In this document: positions 1-9,100 of the stretch, piece by piece | How positions within the stretch are numbered: position 1 is the stretch's first letter | How the letters are laid out: each line of letters starts with the position of its first letter | IMG/VR virus record: IMGVR_UViG_3300042891_000779 | Span: 1-42,731 of that record | Length of the DNA: 42,731 nt | Reading direction: 5' to 3' (one strand) | DNA from: a virus | Notes under the pieces: model-generated | Databases searched by the model: none | The model's input: only the letters and a program-made list of their open reading frames with translations | Told to the model about the DNA's origin: nothing | Position numbers and translations under genes: made by a program

Positions 1-127
1 CTATTTGGGCCCCATCTGCTTCTGCACCATGGTGTAAAGGACATGGTTCGCAATCAACTCGTCAACGTTCGCTGGCGGCGTCATGCCCTCAGCGCGGGCC
101 AACGGGATTGCCACGGCGCGGATTCGG
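1..127. repeat. Terminal direct repeat, left copy (circular-join overlap)
   Basis: These 127 bases are identical to 42605-42731. An exact overlap of this size at both ends of a contig is what an assembler leaves when it closes a circular or circularly permuted genome. The repeat falls inside the 3' end of the recT-like gene, so it is more likely an assembly overlap than a biological terminal repeat. It gives a unique length of 42,604 bp. A genuine short direct terminal repeat cannot be excluded from sequence alone. Confidence 0.93.
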
Positions 128-909
128 GGCCATGCGCCCCACTTTTTGATTTCCTGACGGCGTTCGTCTGGCGTTTTGCTATCCACAAACTCGACCTCGT
201 CAATCAGCTCGCTGCCGGGGAATTGCTCCATGACCAGCTGGATTGGGTCGAGCGGCGGTTCATCGGTAATGGGGCCCGGCACCTCAGCTTTTATCTCAGG
301 CTCGGGCCCCACTACCTCATGGTCAGGAGAACCATGTGCGCCCACGTGAGACAGGCGCGGCTCCATTGTATCATCTGCATCCTGCGTCTCGCGACTGTAG
401 GTCGCCGTTGCCTTTTCGGCGCTTGCAACGCTCTCCATTTCCTCTGGCGTGTACGACAAGCCAGCGATCACGTCGGGGAACAGCAAGCGGCACAACTCTG
501 ACGTTGCACGGGCGACCAGCATGGCGCGTGGGTACTTTTTCCAGTTGTCCTTGCCTGTCAGGTTGGCGTTCTTGGCGTCGTCGAGCGACCACTTGACCGT
601 TGCCTCCGCGCCCGTGTCAATGCGCGTTCCCTTCATCACGCACACGTCGTTGGTATTCTCCGTGACGTCGATGCGGTGGCCGGCCTTGGCGACGAGGGCA
701 CGCATCAATTCAGGGCTGGCCGCCGCTCGACCCTCGATCACATGGATCGAGTTGAGCGACTGCATTGGCCCAAGGCCCAGTTCGTTGCCGTACAACACGC
801 AGGCCAGTACATGCTCTGGCTTGCCCTGCATTGCCTTGGGGACGAACGGTGTTTGGTGAACGCGGTTGGCTAGCTTCCACGTCGATTCGTAAATCTCTAC
901 GTTGCTCAT
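1..909 (-). CDS. recT: RecT-like single-strand annealing protein
   Basis: A 302-residue protein with the layout of actinophage RecT-like annealing proteins: an N-terminal core with LACVLYGNELGLGPMQSL near residues 36-53, MRALVAKAGH near 68-77, and WKKYPRAMLVARATSELCR near 122-140 followed by LFPDVIAGLSYTPEE. The C-terminal third is acidic and low in complexity, as in relatives. Such proteins anneal complementary single strands during phage recombination and concatemer formation. The ATG has a good ribosome site (AGGAGAAC). It lies 12 bp downstream of a conserved unknown gene, and its stop overlaps the start of the gene at 42375-42605 across the circular join. No exonuclease partner is recognisable next to it. 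Confidence 0.82.
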   Translation of the reverse strand: MSNVEIYESTWKLANRVHQTPFVPKAMQGKPEHVLACVLYGNELGLGPMQSLNSIHVIEGRAAASPELMRALVAKAGHRIDVTENTNDVCVMKGTRIDTGAEATVKWSLDDAKNANLTGKDNWKKYPRAMLVARATSELCRLLFPDVIAGLSYTPEEMESVASAEKATATYSRETQDADDTMEPRLSHVGAHGSPDHEVVGPEPEIKAEVPGPITDEPPLDPIQLVMEQFPGSELIDEVEFVDSKTPDERRQEIKKWGAWPRIRAVAIPLARAEGMTPPANVDELIANHVLYTMVQKQMGPK

Positions 910-921
910 GGTTCTCCTGTG

Positions 922-1455
922 TTAGATGATGCTGATGGTTTGGCGACCGTATGTCGTGTCGCTGAAGTCTTCGACGTCGATGCCATTATCGCGCAGGGCT
1001 GTAACACGCCAGCCCGTGCTGGCGGTAAACGGCAGCGCGGCGCGAAGCAACTGAATGAACTCGAAGAGTTGTTTTGCGGTCACAACGCCGTCGTCATTGG
1101 GCTGCACGGTACGGCTGGCAAGGTGTTGCAGCAGGTTGTCGCTGTCCCACTTGCGTGATGTTGTCGAGCGCCGCTCGATCGTGCCAACGCCCGGCAGGAC
1201 TGTTTTCTTGTCTGGCAGATTGGCCGCCACGTCGTCCTCGATGGCGCGCAGCAGCACGTCAAGGTTGGCTTTCATCTCGCGGAACGCGACTAGGCCGCGG
1301 GTAAGCGACTCCCAGTCGCGAGCGTCGGCGAGCTGCTGGCGAGCGTAATCTGCGTCAAGCAGAATCTTGTTGAATGACGTGACAGCTTGGTCTGCTGTGA
1401 TGATCGCGCCGCCCTGTTCGACGGCATAGCTGCTTACAACGACATCTTTAGACAT
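922..1455 (-). CDS. Conserved phage protein of unknown function upstream of recT
   Basis: A 177-residue soluble protein. The N-terminal half is mostly helical. The middle contains GKG-less but family-like LPGVGTIERR (about residues 87-96) and then a KWDSDNLLQHLASR segment. This 'PGVG-x-(F/I)E(K/R)R ... WD' arrangement recurs in actinophage proteins encoded beside RecT (recalled, not searched). No nuclease motif is evident, so it should not be called the RecT partner exonuclease. The ATG is preceded by AGGAGG, and the gene is probably the first of the transcript from the promoter at 1488-1493. Confidence 0.72.
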   Translation of the reverse strand: MSKDVVVSSYAVEQGGAIITADQAVTSFNKILLDADYARQQLADARDWESLTRGLVAFREMKANLDVLLRAIEDDVAANLPDKKTVLPGVGTIERRSTTSRKWDSDNLLQHLASRTVQPNDDGVVTAKQLFEFIQLLRAALPFTASTGWRVTALRDNGIDVEDFSDTTYGRQTISII

Positions 1456-1487
1456 TGGTCCTCCTGATTGGTTGATGTTTGACGTCT

Positions 1488-1516
1488 AGTATAGCAGCTA
1501 GTTGTTCCAGCTGCCA
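1488..1516 (-). promoter_or_regulatory. Candidate sigma70-type promoter for the recT transcript
   Basis: On the minus strand there is a good -10 (TATACT, 1488-1493). Seventeen bases upstream sits a poor -35 (TGGCAG, 1511-1516) inside the end of the SLT lysozyme gene. Transcription would start near 1481 and leave a leader of about 25 nt with an AGGAGG site before the ATG at 1455. It would let the recombination genes be expressed apart from the late operon. Confidence 0.42.
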
Positions 1517-1920
1517 CTACTCGACGTACGCCATTGATGCCAAGGGCTGTAGCCCTTTGACTCGCTGTAGTCGTAGAGCGCCTTAGCAGCCCGCAAGTTA
1601 GTCCGGGGGTGTAGCAGGTCGCTCGAGTTCTTGATGATGCCGAGGTTGCGCAGGTAGGTCACCCAGCTGTAGTTATTGATCTGAGTCAGCCCCATGTCAG
1701 TTGACCAGACAGTCCCGTCGGCTCGCTTGTTGTAGCCCTGTGCCTGCGGGCGACATCGCGACTCGCGGTACATGATGGCGTCTAGCCGCGGCCAATCGGC
1801 ACGGGTGAACCCCACCTCTCGAGCCAGCTTCTGCCATTGCGGGCATTTCCACTTGCTTTCCGCGCTAGCAGGACTAGCTATACACATGGCCGCCAAGGCG
1901 GCCACAAGGATGCGTTTCAT
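1498..1920 (-). CDS. Secreted SLT-type lytic transglycosylase / lysozyme-like protein
   Basis: A 140-residue protein with a clear Sec signal peptide: KR, a hydrophobic run and an ASA cleavage site near residue 20. The mature part has SLT/lysozyme-fold motifs: catalytic glutamate E53 in MYRESRC, then TDMGLTQIN (75-82), and an NLRAAKALYDYS ... YSPWHQW tail. It would cut the glycan strands of peptidoglycan outside the membrane. It is separate from the main lysis cassette and is a second wall hydrolase besides the M15 endolysin. Its start overlaps the stop of the 59-aa gene by 4 nt (ATGA). Virion use or late lysis are both possible. Confidence 0.78.
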   Translation of the reverse strand: MKRILVAALAAMCIASPASAESKWKCPQWQKLAREVGFTRADWPRLDAIMYRESRCRPQAQGYNKRADGTVWSTDMGLTQINNYSWVTYLRNLGIIKNSSDLLHPRTNLRAAKALYDYSESKGYSPWHQWRTSSSGSWNN

Positions 1921-2096
1921 TTAGACTCCTTCAGTAAGACGCGCTCGACGGGGAAGTCCCGGAACGCCTTTCGGTAGACGGGCCCGCCGTACACGCAGAT
2001 CGAGCCATCGTCGTTGACCTTCTTGACCACCCATTCACCGGGTAGGTCCTTTACGCGGACACGCTGCCCATGGGTAAAGCCTTTATTCTCGTCCAT
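1917..2096 (-). CDS. Small hypothetical protein (59 aa)
   Basis: The chosen ATG at 2096 has GGGAGG four bases upstream; a longer frame would need a TTG at 2108. The product is a small beta-rich, charged protein with a pattern like a single SH3-like barrel (GQRVRVKDLPGEWVVKKV, then SICVYGG and VERVLL). No family is recognised with confidence. It is translationally coupled to the SLT lysozyme gene by an ATGA overlap, so it is probably co-expressed with it. Confidence 0.55.
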   Translation of the reverse strand: MDENKGFTHGQRVRVKDLPGEWVVKKVNDDGSICVYGGPVYRKAFRDFPVERVLLKESK

Positions 2097-2112
2097 CGCG
2101 CCTCCCAAGCGT

Positions 2113-2143
2113 CTCAGGTTGTGGAGGCACCCTAGCCTAGATC
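2113..2143 (-). promoter_or_regulatory. Weak candidate promoter upstream of the 59-aa / SLT gene pair
   Basis: On the minus strand TTGCCT is followed after 17 bases by TAGGGT, in the only gap (2097-2166) between the DUF6321-like gene and the 59-aa gene. An imperfect AACCCT/AGGGTT inverted repeat lies just upstream and could instead be a weak transcription-attenuating hairpin. Neither reading is strong. Confidence 0.25.
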
Positions 2144-2166
2144 AACCCTCAAGGCAACCTTTAGGG

Positions 2167-2436
2167 TTAGCAGTCCCACTTCCGCAGCGCCTTGTTGATC
2201 CTTGAGTTCGGATCACGGCGCGTCTTCTCGCTGGCCAGTTTGCGCTTCGCGCCTTCCATGCGAGCGCAGAACGACTTACGCCGGGCCGCAGCCTTCGGGC
2301 TCGACTTGGCTTGCTTCGCGCTCACCGGCGGCTTCAACTTGCCACCAGTCTGGCGGGCATAGGAAGCACGCCCCGCGGCGTTCAATCCGCCTTCGGGGTT
2401 CTGTCCTTCCTTGCGCTGCCAGGCTGGGGTAGCCAT
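2167..2436 (-). CDS. DUF6321-like small basic protein
   Basis: An 89-residue, strongly basic protein that opens with TPAWQRKEGQNPEGGLNAAG and continues with RASYAR and KPPVSAKQAKS. It ends in a Lys/Arg-rich helix with RRKSFCARMEGAKRK. This matches a widespread phage family, given as DUF6321 from memory, found mainly in aquatic phages. Function is unknown; the charge suggests nucleic-acid binding or packaging with DNA. The start overlaps the preceding stop in a TAATG arrangement, so it is coupled to the 51-aa gene. Confidence 0.62.
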   Translation of the reverse strand: MATPAWQRKEGQNPEGGLNAAGRASYARQTGGKLKPPVSAKQAKSSPKAAARRKSFCARMEGAKRKLASEKTRRDPNSRINKALRKWDC

Positions 2437-2591
2437 TACCGCTTCTTCAGCCTGTGGGCGCGGCGCTCGGATCGCTCCTCGGACCAGCCCTCGTTCTCTT
2501 TGCGGGTTTCCTCACGCTCGACGTAGGAGCTTTCGCGTTCCTCGTGGCGGGCATTGGCCTTCTTCTTGGCCAGACGTTGCTTCGGTGTCAT
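2436..2591 (-). CDS. Small, highly charged hypothetical protein (51 aa)
   Basis: A short frame between rusA and the DUF6321-like gene. It starts with MTPKQRLAKKKANARHEERE and continues with a Glu/Arg-rich helix ending in RLKKR. The ATG at 2591 has a very good ribosome site (GAGGAAG), and its stop overlaps the next ATG (TAATG). The tight spacing, 21 bp after rusA, and the coupling support a real gene. The composition suggests a single charged helix or coiled coil. No family recognised. Confidence 0.6.
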   Translation of the reverse strand: MTPKQRLAKKKANARHEERESSYVEREETRKENEGWSEERSERRAHRLKKR

Positions 2592-2612
2592 TTCTTCCTC
2601 GCTACTGCTGCG

Positions 2613-3119
2613 TTATCGACCAGATTTGGATACGGGCGACCGGCGGCGGCTGCTCGCTTTTTTGCTGCCAGCTTTTGAGCGGGCGTGAGACGCCGCGACT
2701 TGGACTTCGGGTTCTTGCTCTCCCAGAACGGCTTCTTCACCAGGCACCCTGCTTTCTAATGCGATCACCGTCAACTTTAGCCCAGGCTGCTTGCCAAGAA
2801 TAGGGCGCTTGAAGGCAATGGTTGGGACGATGTCGGGGGTGTCGTCTTCGATCACTTCAGCATCGATCAACCCGTCAATTGCTGCTTTGGCCGATGGGAA
2901 GCATGCCCCTGTGTCTTGCCAGCGCCGGTTCTCGAGTACCGGTTGCACGATGATCTCGCATGCCTCCAGCTTGGGCATACCGGCGGCTTTGGCTGCATCG
3001 GCAAAGCCTTCGCGCCACCATTTAGTGTCACGGACCCTGACTGCGAAGTGAGCGCTGCGCTCCTGGTTTAGACTAATTGGCCGTTTGCCGTACAGCGTAA
3101 GGCTGTACACATTAGTCAC
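2613..3119 (-). CDS. rusA: RusA-like Holliday junction resolvase
   Basis: A 168-residue protein from a GTG at 3119, with GAGG six bases upstream, inside the last codons of the giant virion gene. It opens with LTLYGKRPISLNQERSAH, the usual RusA N-terminal strand and loop. It then has DTGACFPSAKAAIDGLIDAE (69-88) followed by VIEDD, which is the acidic active-site stretch. D69, D82 and D92 are the likely metal ligands. RusA enzymes cut four-way junctions, here probably to resolve concatemers before packaging. The Arg/Lys-rich tail after residue 140 is unusual. A GTG nine bases downstream is an alternative start. Confidence 0.75.
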   Translation of the reverse strand: MTNVYSLTLYGKRPISLNQERSAHFAVRVRDTKWWREGFADAAKAAGMPKLEACEIIVQPVLENRRWQDTGACFPSAKAAIDGLIDAEVIEDDTPDIVPTIAFKRPILGKQPGLKLTVIALESRVPGEEAVLGEQEPEVQVAASHARSKAGSKKASSRRRSPVSKSGR

Positions 3120-6100
3120 TGAGGGCCTCGAGCTTGAGCTTCTGCCTGCGGAACGCTTCCAGATCCTTGATGGCTTGAATCTGCTCTTCAATAACTTGCT
3201 GCTCCGTCTTGCCGGGCCGCAACGGCACGTTGAATAGGTTAAGCAATGCGCCAACGCGGCCCATCGGCTTGGGGGCTTTGATGTTGGTGCCAGGGATCGT
3301 GCGAGCATATCCCGTCTCATACGTCTTGTATGGTCCCAGCTGAATGTCGGTGCCGGGGATCTTGCCATCGGGGGCGAGGTCGGCAAGCTTACGCAGCAGC
3401 GGGAATGTGTCAACCACGACGCCTGTGAGTTCACCAAGTCGGCCTGGCGCAATAAGGCTTGGTGCTACCTGTCGGCCAGCTTGATCGACCGCTCCAGCGC
3501 CCGGCGGTCGGTCGAGCGGTTGCAGGCCTCCCTTGAACGAAACGCCAGCGGCAGCTCCGATTAGTCGAGGCACGGGGCTGAATAGCGAAGTGACGCCTTG
3601 AAGAACGTTTTGCTTCGGTGGGCCGCCGACTGCCTGCGAGAAGACGTTCCACGGCACGCCGTTGACGACGTCGCTGAATGGCCCGGCGAAGTCAATGCGA
3701 GACAAGTAGCCCTTGGCAAAGCTCGGGACATATCCAGCGAGGATGCCAAACGGGTCAGTGTCTGGCTCGTACGCCATCTGGCCGAGATACATGTACCACA
3801 TGATCTTGGTCGGGTCGTTCATGGCCAGCTTGACGAACAGCTTGTTGATGTGCTTGATCCACGCGTAGAACGTTACGTGCGGCATGATGTAGCGGCGTTC
3901 CCATGGGGCCAGGTCCATCCAGTCGCCCATGACGTCGTTGGCCTGGTTAATCGTGTCCCAGAACAAGCGCCCGATTTCGGGGTTGGTTTCGTGCAGCTTG
4001 TAGTCAACGATCCGGTCCATGGTTACGTCAATATGGTCCGGATCTAGCTGCTTCTGAGCCGCGTTGTAGCCCTCAAGCGATTGCTGGAGGCGCGACATGA
4101 AGTAGGCCTGGCGACCGAGGCGGTTGGTAAACTCGTTGAAACGGTAAGCGCGCTCGCGGAACCAGCCGTAGCCGCGGGGGATTGCGCCGAGGACTGGCAC
4201 ACGCGATGGCAACGCGCCAATCCTTGTCGGATCGAGGCCTTGCAGCGCTGCGCGCTCTTCAAGGCGCAAGCCGACGTCCTGCAGGCCCGACTCCGAGATG
4301 AACTCGCCAATTGGGCCGATGGTGCGGTCAGCTTCGCCCTTGAACACCTCTTTGATGCCACCGCCGTAGTTTTGCTCGTAGGCGGTTTGCATGTTCTCGA
4401 TCAGCTGCTTGATCGGCACCCCGGTCAAAGACGACAACAGGAAGGTGCTGATAATGTCACCAAGCTGCCAAGTTATCGACAGAGGCAGCGTTAGGTTCTT
4501 GAATAGCGTCGTACCACGCTGCGCAGTACGGAGGTAGGCGTTAAGCGCCGACGGGTCAACGAGGGTTGTCTTTCGTGCAACGGCGGCACGCACGTATTTC
4601 GGCAAGAACCGTGTCGCACCATTGATGTGCCTGTCTGGCCGCGCCGCCTCCAAATTCTTGTATTCACCAGGATTCGTCTCCCATCCCCTACGACTCATTT
4701 CCTCGCGAATTAGCTGGCCTCGGCGTTGCGCGTATTCCTTCTGGAAGTATGCTTCGCGATCCATGCGGCCGGGTTGGTACGTGTCGATGCCGCCTTCGGA
4801 TACCGGCTTTAGGGCGTAGTCGTAGGCTTCGCGATCGAATTGGGCGATCAATTCTTCGCCCAACAATTCTTCGGCGCTAACCGCAAATTCCGACGACATC
4901 AGCGCGACCATTGCTTCGTGCTGCGACATCTGACGCTGCTCAGCTACCACACGCTCAATGAGCGTACGCATGTTGTAAATCTCGTCGTAGTTGCCTGTGC
5001 GGTAGCGCTGGCTCGACAGTTTGCGGTAACCAGTTAGGCCTTCAGTAATTTCACGCCTCGGGCCGGGTTCGCCCGTGCTACGACCCGTTGCAGGAACGTA
5101 GCCAGCACCAAACACTTCTGGCACTCCCGCGTAGCGGCCTTCCATCGGGCCACTCGACGGCACCCGGCGGCGTGGGATTTCCATTGACGACCGCATTGCA
5201 AGAGTGACGGGGATGCCTGCGCGGCGGCGGAAGTTGGCTTCGTTGAGCGACGCCTCGACCGCCTCGTACATAGCCTTTACGTCTTCGCTAAGCGGGCCGT
5301 CGATATCCTCTCGCCCGCGCGTCTCTTCAGTCGTCGTGCGCCGCCTGGTTTCAGTTGGACGCAGCCTGACTCCCAACTCGGGGTCAACTGGTATCGGCTG
5401 GCCGCCAACGTCTGTTAGCTCAGGCTGCGTGAGAATCTCTCGACCGAGACGCGACTCGAGCCTTGCTTCTGCCGCGGCGACTCTCGGCTGCAATGCGCGA
5501 AGCTTTGCGTCACGCACCCGCATTTTTATCAGCTTGGCCTCGGCCCGGTTCAGGCCTTTGAGGAGGCTTACCCTGCGCCCCTCTGCCTTAGCCAACCTGG
5601 CTTCAGCATCGATCAGATCCTTAGGAAATGGCGGAGTTTTGGGCGGCTCAAGTTCGAGCGTGGGCTTAGGGCCGCTATAAGCAGCAACCATGTTGCCGTC
5701 AATCGACACAGTCTCAGCGACGTATTTACGGGCTCCGGCAAACGTCTTGAACACCTGCGTTGTTGATTCGATCGGCAGGCCATCGCTCGCGATGCGCGTC
5801 AGCACGTAGTTCTTAAGCTTCCGCTTGCCTTCTTGGCCTGGGCGGTCGACTGTCTTGACCGAATAGGTGCGGGTGCCAGTATCGAACTGCAGCGACCCGT
5901 CGGGCATCTTTACCCAGTTCTTTGCATTCAGGGCGTTTTTACGTGGCGGATCGGTTGATGCCGCGGCCTTCGTTTGCTCGCCGACATCCTTTGCTACCTC
6001 ACCAAGCTGCTCGGGGGTTAGGTTAGACAGGCGTTCTTCAAGCTGGGCTACAAGATCTTCGCGAATCGAGACGGCAGCCTCGCGCAGCGACTCAACTGCA

Positions 6101-9100
6101 TAGTCAACGTCGATCTTGCCCTTGGGCCCAGCAACTAGGGGTGTCTCGAGCGTTTTGGCCGCCTGACCCTGGCCGACATTGACAAGGTAATTGACGCTCA
6201 GCTGGTCGATGCCGGTGACGCCATAGGTCTTGCCCATCCAGTTGCCCGTGCGGTCAAAGTGTTCGATGGCTGCGTCGAGCGCGGCGATGTTGCGCTCGAG
6301 AGGGAAGATGTCATTGCGCAGAGTCGCGTCCTTGCTGCGACGTTTGCCAGCAGCGATTAGCTTTTCAGCTCTCTTGATGGCGATTTGTATTGGCTTCTTG
6401 AGCGTTATGCCGATTTTGTCGGTCTTGCCTACGCTATTGACCAACTCGTCAACGGCTTTCCGGTTTTGGTATGCATCAGCTGCAGCCTGGAGCAGTTCTT
6501 GGCTGCGTTGGATTTTCGGAGCAACGTCCTTACTGACCATCTTGGTGTTCTTTGCAAGCGCATCTGCGTCAGCCTTTACGGCTTTCTCAATTACCGCAAT
6601 CATGGCCTCATCAAGCACAAACTCTCGCTGGCCCATCGGCTGCTTAGTTTGGACTGTCACTTTTGGAACGGGCGAGGCAAACACGTTTTCGCCGTCGCCG
6701 TACCCGCTCGTGTCGTTATATGTAGCGACAATCTGGTCGAAATCTGGGAGGATGCGCGCAATGGCGATGTTCGCCGGGTACGCATACATCGTGTTGCTCC
6801 AGCGGCCTTCGACGATTCGCAGTTCGTAGATCACGCCGCGATAGGTAACGCGGGTAGGCGTGTCGCGTGTAACGGTAATGGTGCGCGGCCCGGTCGGTGT
6901 CGTTGGAGCTGGCGACGGCTCGATAGGTTTCAGGGCGGCCTTACGCTCGACCGGCTTGAGACCGGCAGCTTTAGTTTCAGCCGCCTTCAAGCGACCTTTG
7001 GCTGTTTTAAGGTCTTTCTCGGCTGCGACCAGGTCGTCTTTCGTTGGGCCGGCAACAGGCTCCTCGCTAGCCCTGCGCAAGTTGCTAAGTATGTCGTTTT
7101 TGACACTCGAGTTTTTGCCGAGCGTGCCTTCGGCAGCTTTCATTAAGCGTTCTGTCATTGACGCTGGTGGCGTATTGCCTTTTGTTGGCATCAAAATCGC
7201 AACGATATTGTCTTTAGTACCAGGCCCTTGGCGCACGGCAAGCGGCCGCAATGGGTTTTCTACGTCAAGATGAATTGTCCTATCGGGGCCCAACACTTTA
7301 GCCAATACGTCTGCCGCAACGATGGCTTGTTGGCCATTGGCCTCGAGCACGACCAGGCCGCCGCCGTCCGACCCAACATAAGAATCGACGATGACTGCTG
7401 GCTCAGAAAACTTTGTTTTCTTTGCCTCCGCAAGCAATCTGGAGAAGTTTGGGCCTTCGCCAACTTTCTTAACGCCAAGCTTTTCAGCATCCCCCTTATT
7501 TTTTGCGTCTGTTGCCCATTTGCCCTTAGGATCTTCGCCGCTTTCACGGATTTTGCGCGCTAGGAACGAGGTTTCCGGTAATTCGACAGCGACGTAGCTG
7601 TCCGAAAAATACAGCTTGCCATCAATTTCTTGCACGAATGCGCGCCCAAAACCGTCGCCATTTTTGAGTTGAGCGAAAATTGCTGAATCTAGTGCTTTTA
7701 ATGTGTCTGAGCTTTTGGCCGGTGGAACGTAAGAGTAATCAACGGCATTGTTAAACTGCTTAATTTTGTTCGACGTAACTTGCCCGCGCTTAAACGCATC
7801 ATCAAGTGCAGCATTAACTTCGTCGATCCCATAAACGACTGTCGGCTCGGCGGGCTTCCCCTGCATTTTTTTAAGTCGCGCAACAGCGGCCTCAGTATTG
7901 GTCACCTCATCAGCAGCGCGGTTAACTTCTGCTTGTGCCGCATTGTATGCGTCTTGCGCAGCCTGCTCTTCAGGTGTAATAGCTGGTTCTTCTACTGCGG
8001 GCGGGGCGGGTTCTACTGCCCTAGCCCCCGCATCAAACGGCTGCCCAGGCCACGATACGGGCCCTGCCGGTTGCGACGCCGCCGCCAACGACGACAGTAG
8101 CGGGATTAGTTCGTCGGCGTAAAACTCCTGCAACTCAATAGATGTGCGTAGGCGTGCCCTAGTCGCATTGAACTCTTCGGTGCGCAGCATTTCAGCCACG
8201 GCTCGTTCGCGACCTACCAGCACATCGACCATTGACGACAGGCGTTTCGACAACTCGGCTGCGCGTGTAGGGTCGAGCTTTGCCAGGTAGTCGTAAATCT
8301 TGTCCGCAGCTTCAGACACGAACGATTCCATTACGTCATCAAGCTGCGCGATCTGGTCCTCGATAGCTGCGACTTGCGCGTCGCGCTGTTCGTAGATACG
8401 GTCAACTTGCTGGTCGTACGCCTCGTATTCCGGGGCCCTATAATCTGGCTGATCGCCGAGAGCGTTATGCGCGGCCTCAGCCTGATTCTCGATTGCGTCA
8501 ATCTGTGCGTAAAGCGGCGCGGTGCGGTTGGCTACGGCTTCGATCCGCGAGGCGACCGCCGACAAGATGTCGTCAACATCAGGGAACGACTTACCGACAC
8601 TTGGCAAGTCAGCCAAATCGGCAGGCATATCGGCGAGGTCTTGCTCGATGATGGCGCGTAGGGCCTGCGGGTCGCCGCCCTCGAGTTCGAGTTGGGCCGC
8701 GGCCTTTGCATCATGGTCAGAGAGCTCGTCGGACAATTCGGCCAAGACACCAACCGTCTCGTCCATTGCATCCATCTTGTTTTCGCTGTCTTCGATAGCG
8801 CGCGACAGGGTTTCAACGTTTGACGCGACAATATCTCGGCTCACCTCGACGCCGTCAACGACAATTGTCTCCTGCTGCTTTGCGACCATGTCGTTGTACA
8901 GCGCGAGCTGCTGATCGCGGATAGCGCGAGCCTCTGCAATGAGCCCCTCAATGCGCCTGGCGCTCTTTGGTAGTTCGCCTTTCTTATTAGGCTCAACCCG
9001 CCGTCCGAGGCGATTAAGCCAGAAGCCCTCAAGCTCCATCAACTCGAGGTGCATCTTGACGATGTGGCGTTCGAGTGCGTCCTGTGCTACGCGCGCATCG

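Noticed and set aside
922-1455. Calling this gene the exonuclease partner of RecT
   Set aside because: The position would fit, but no catalytic acidic/lysine nuclease motif or cysteine cluster is present.
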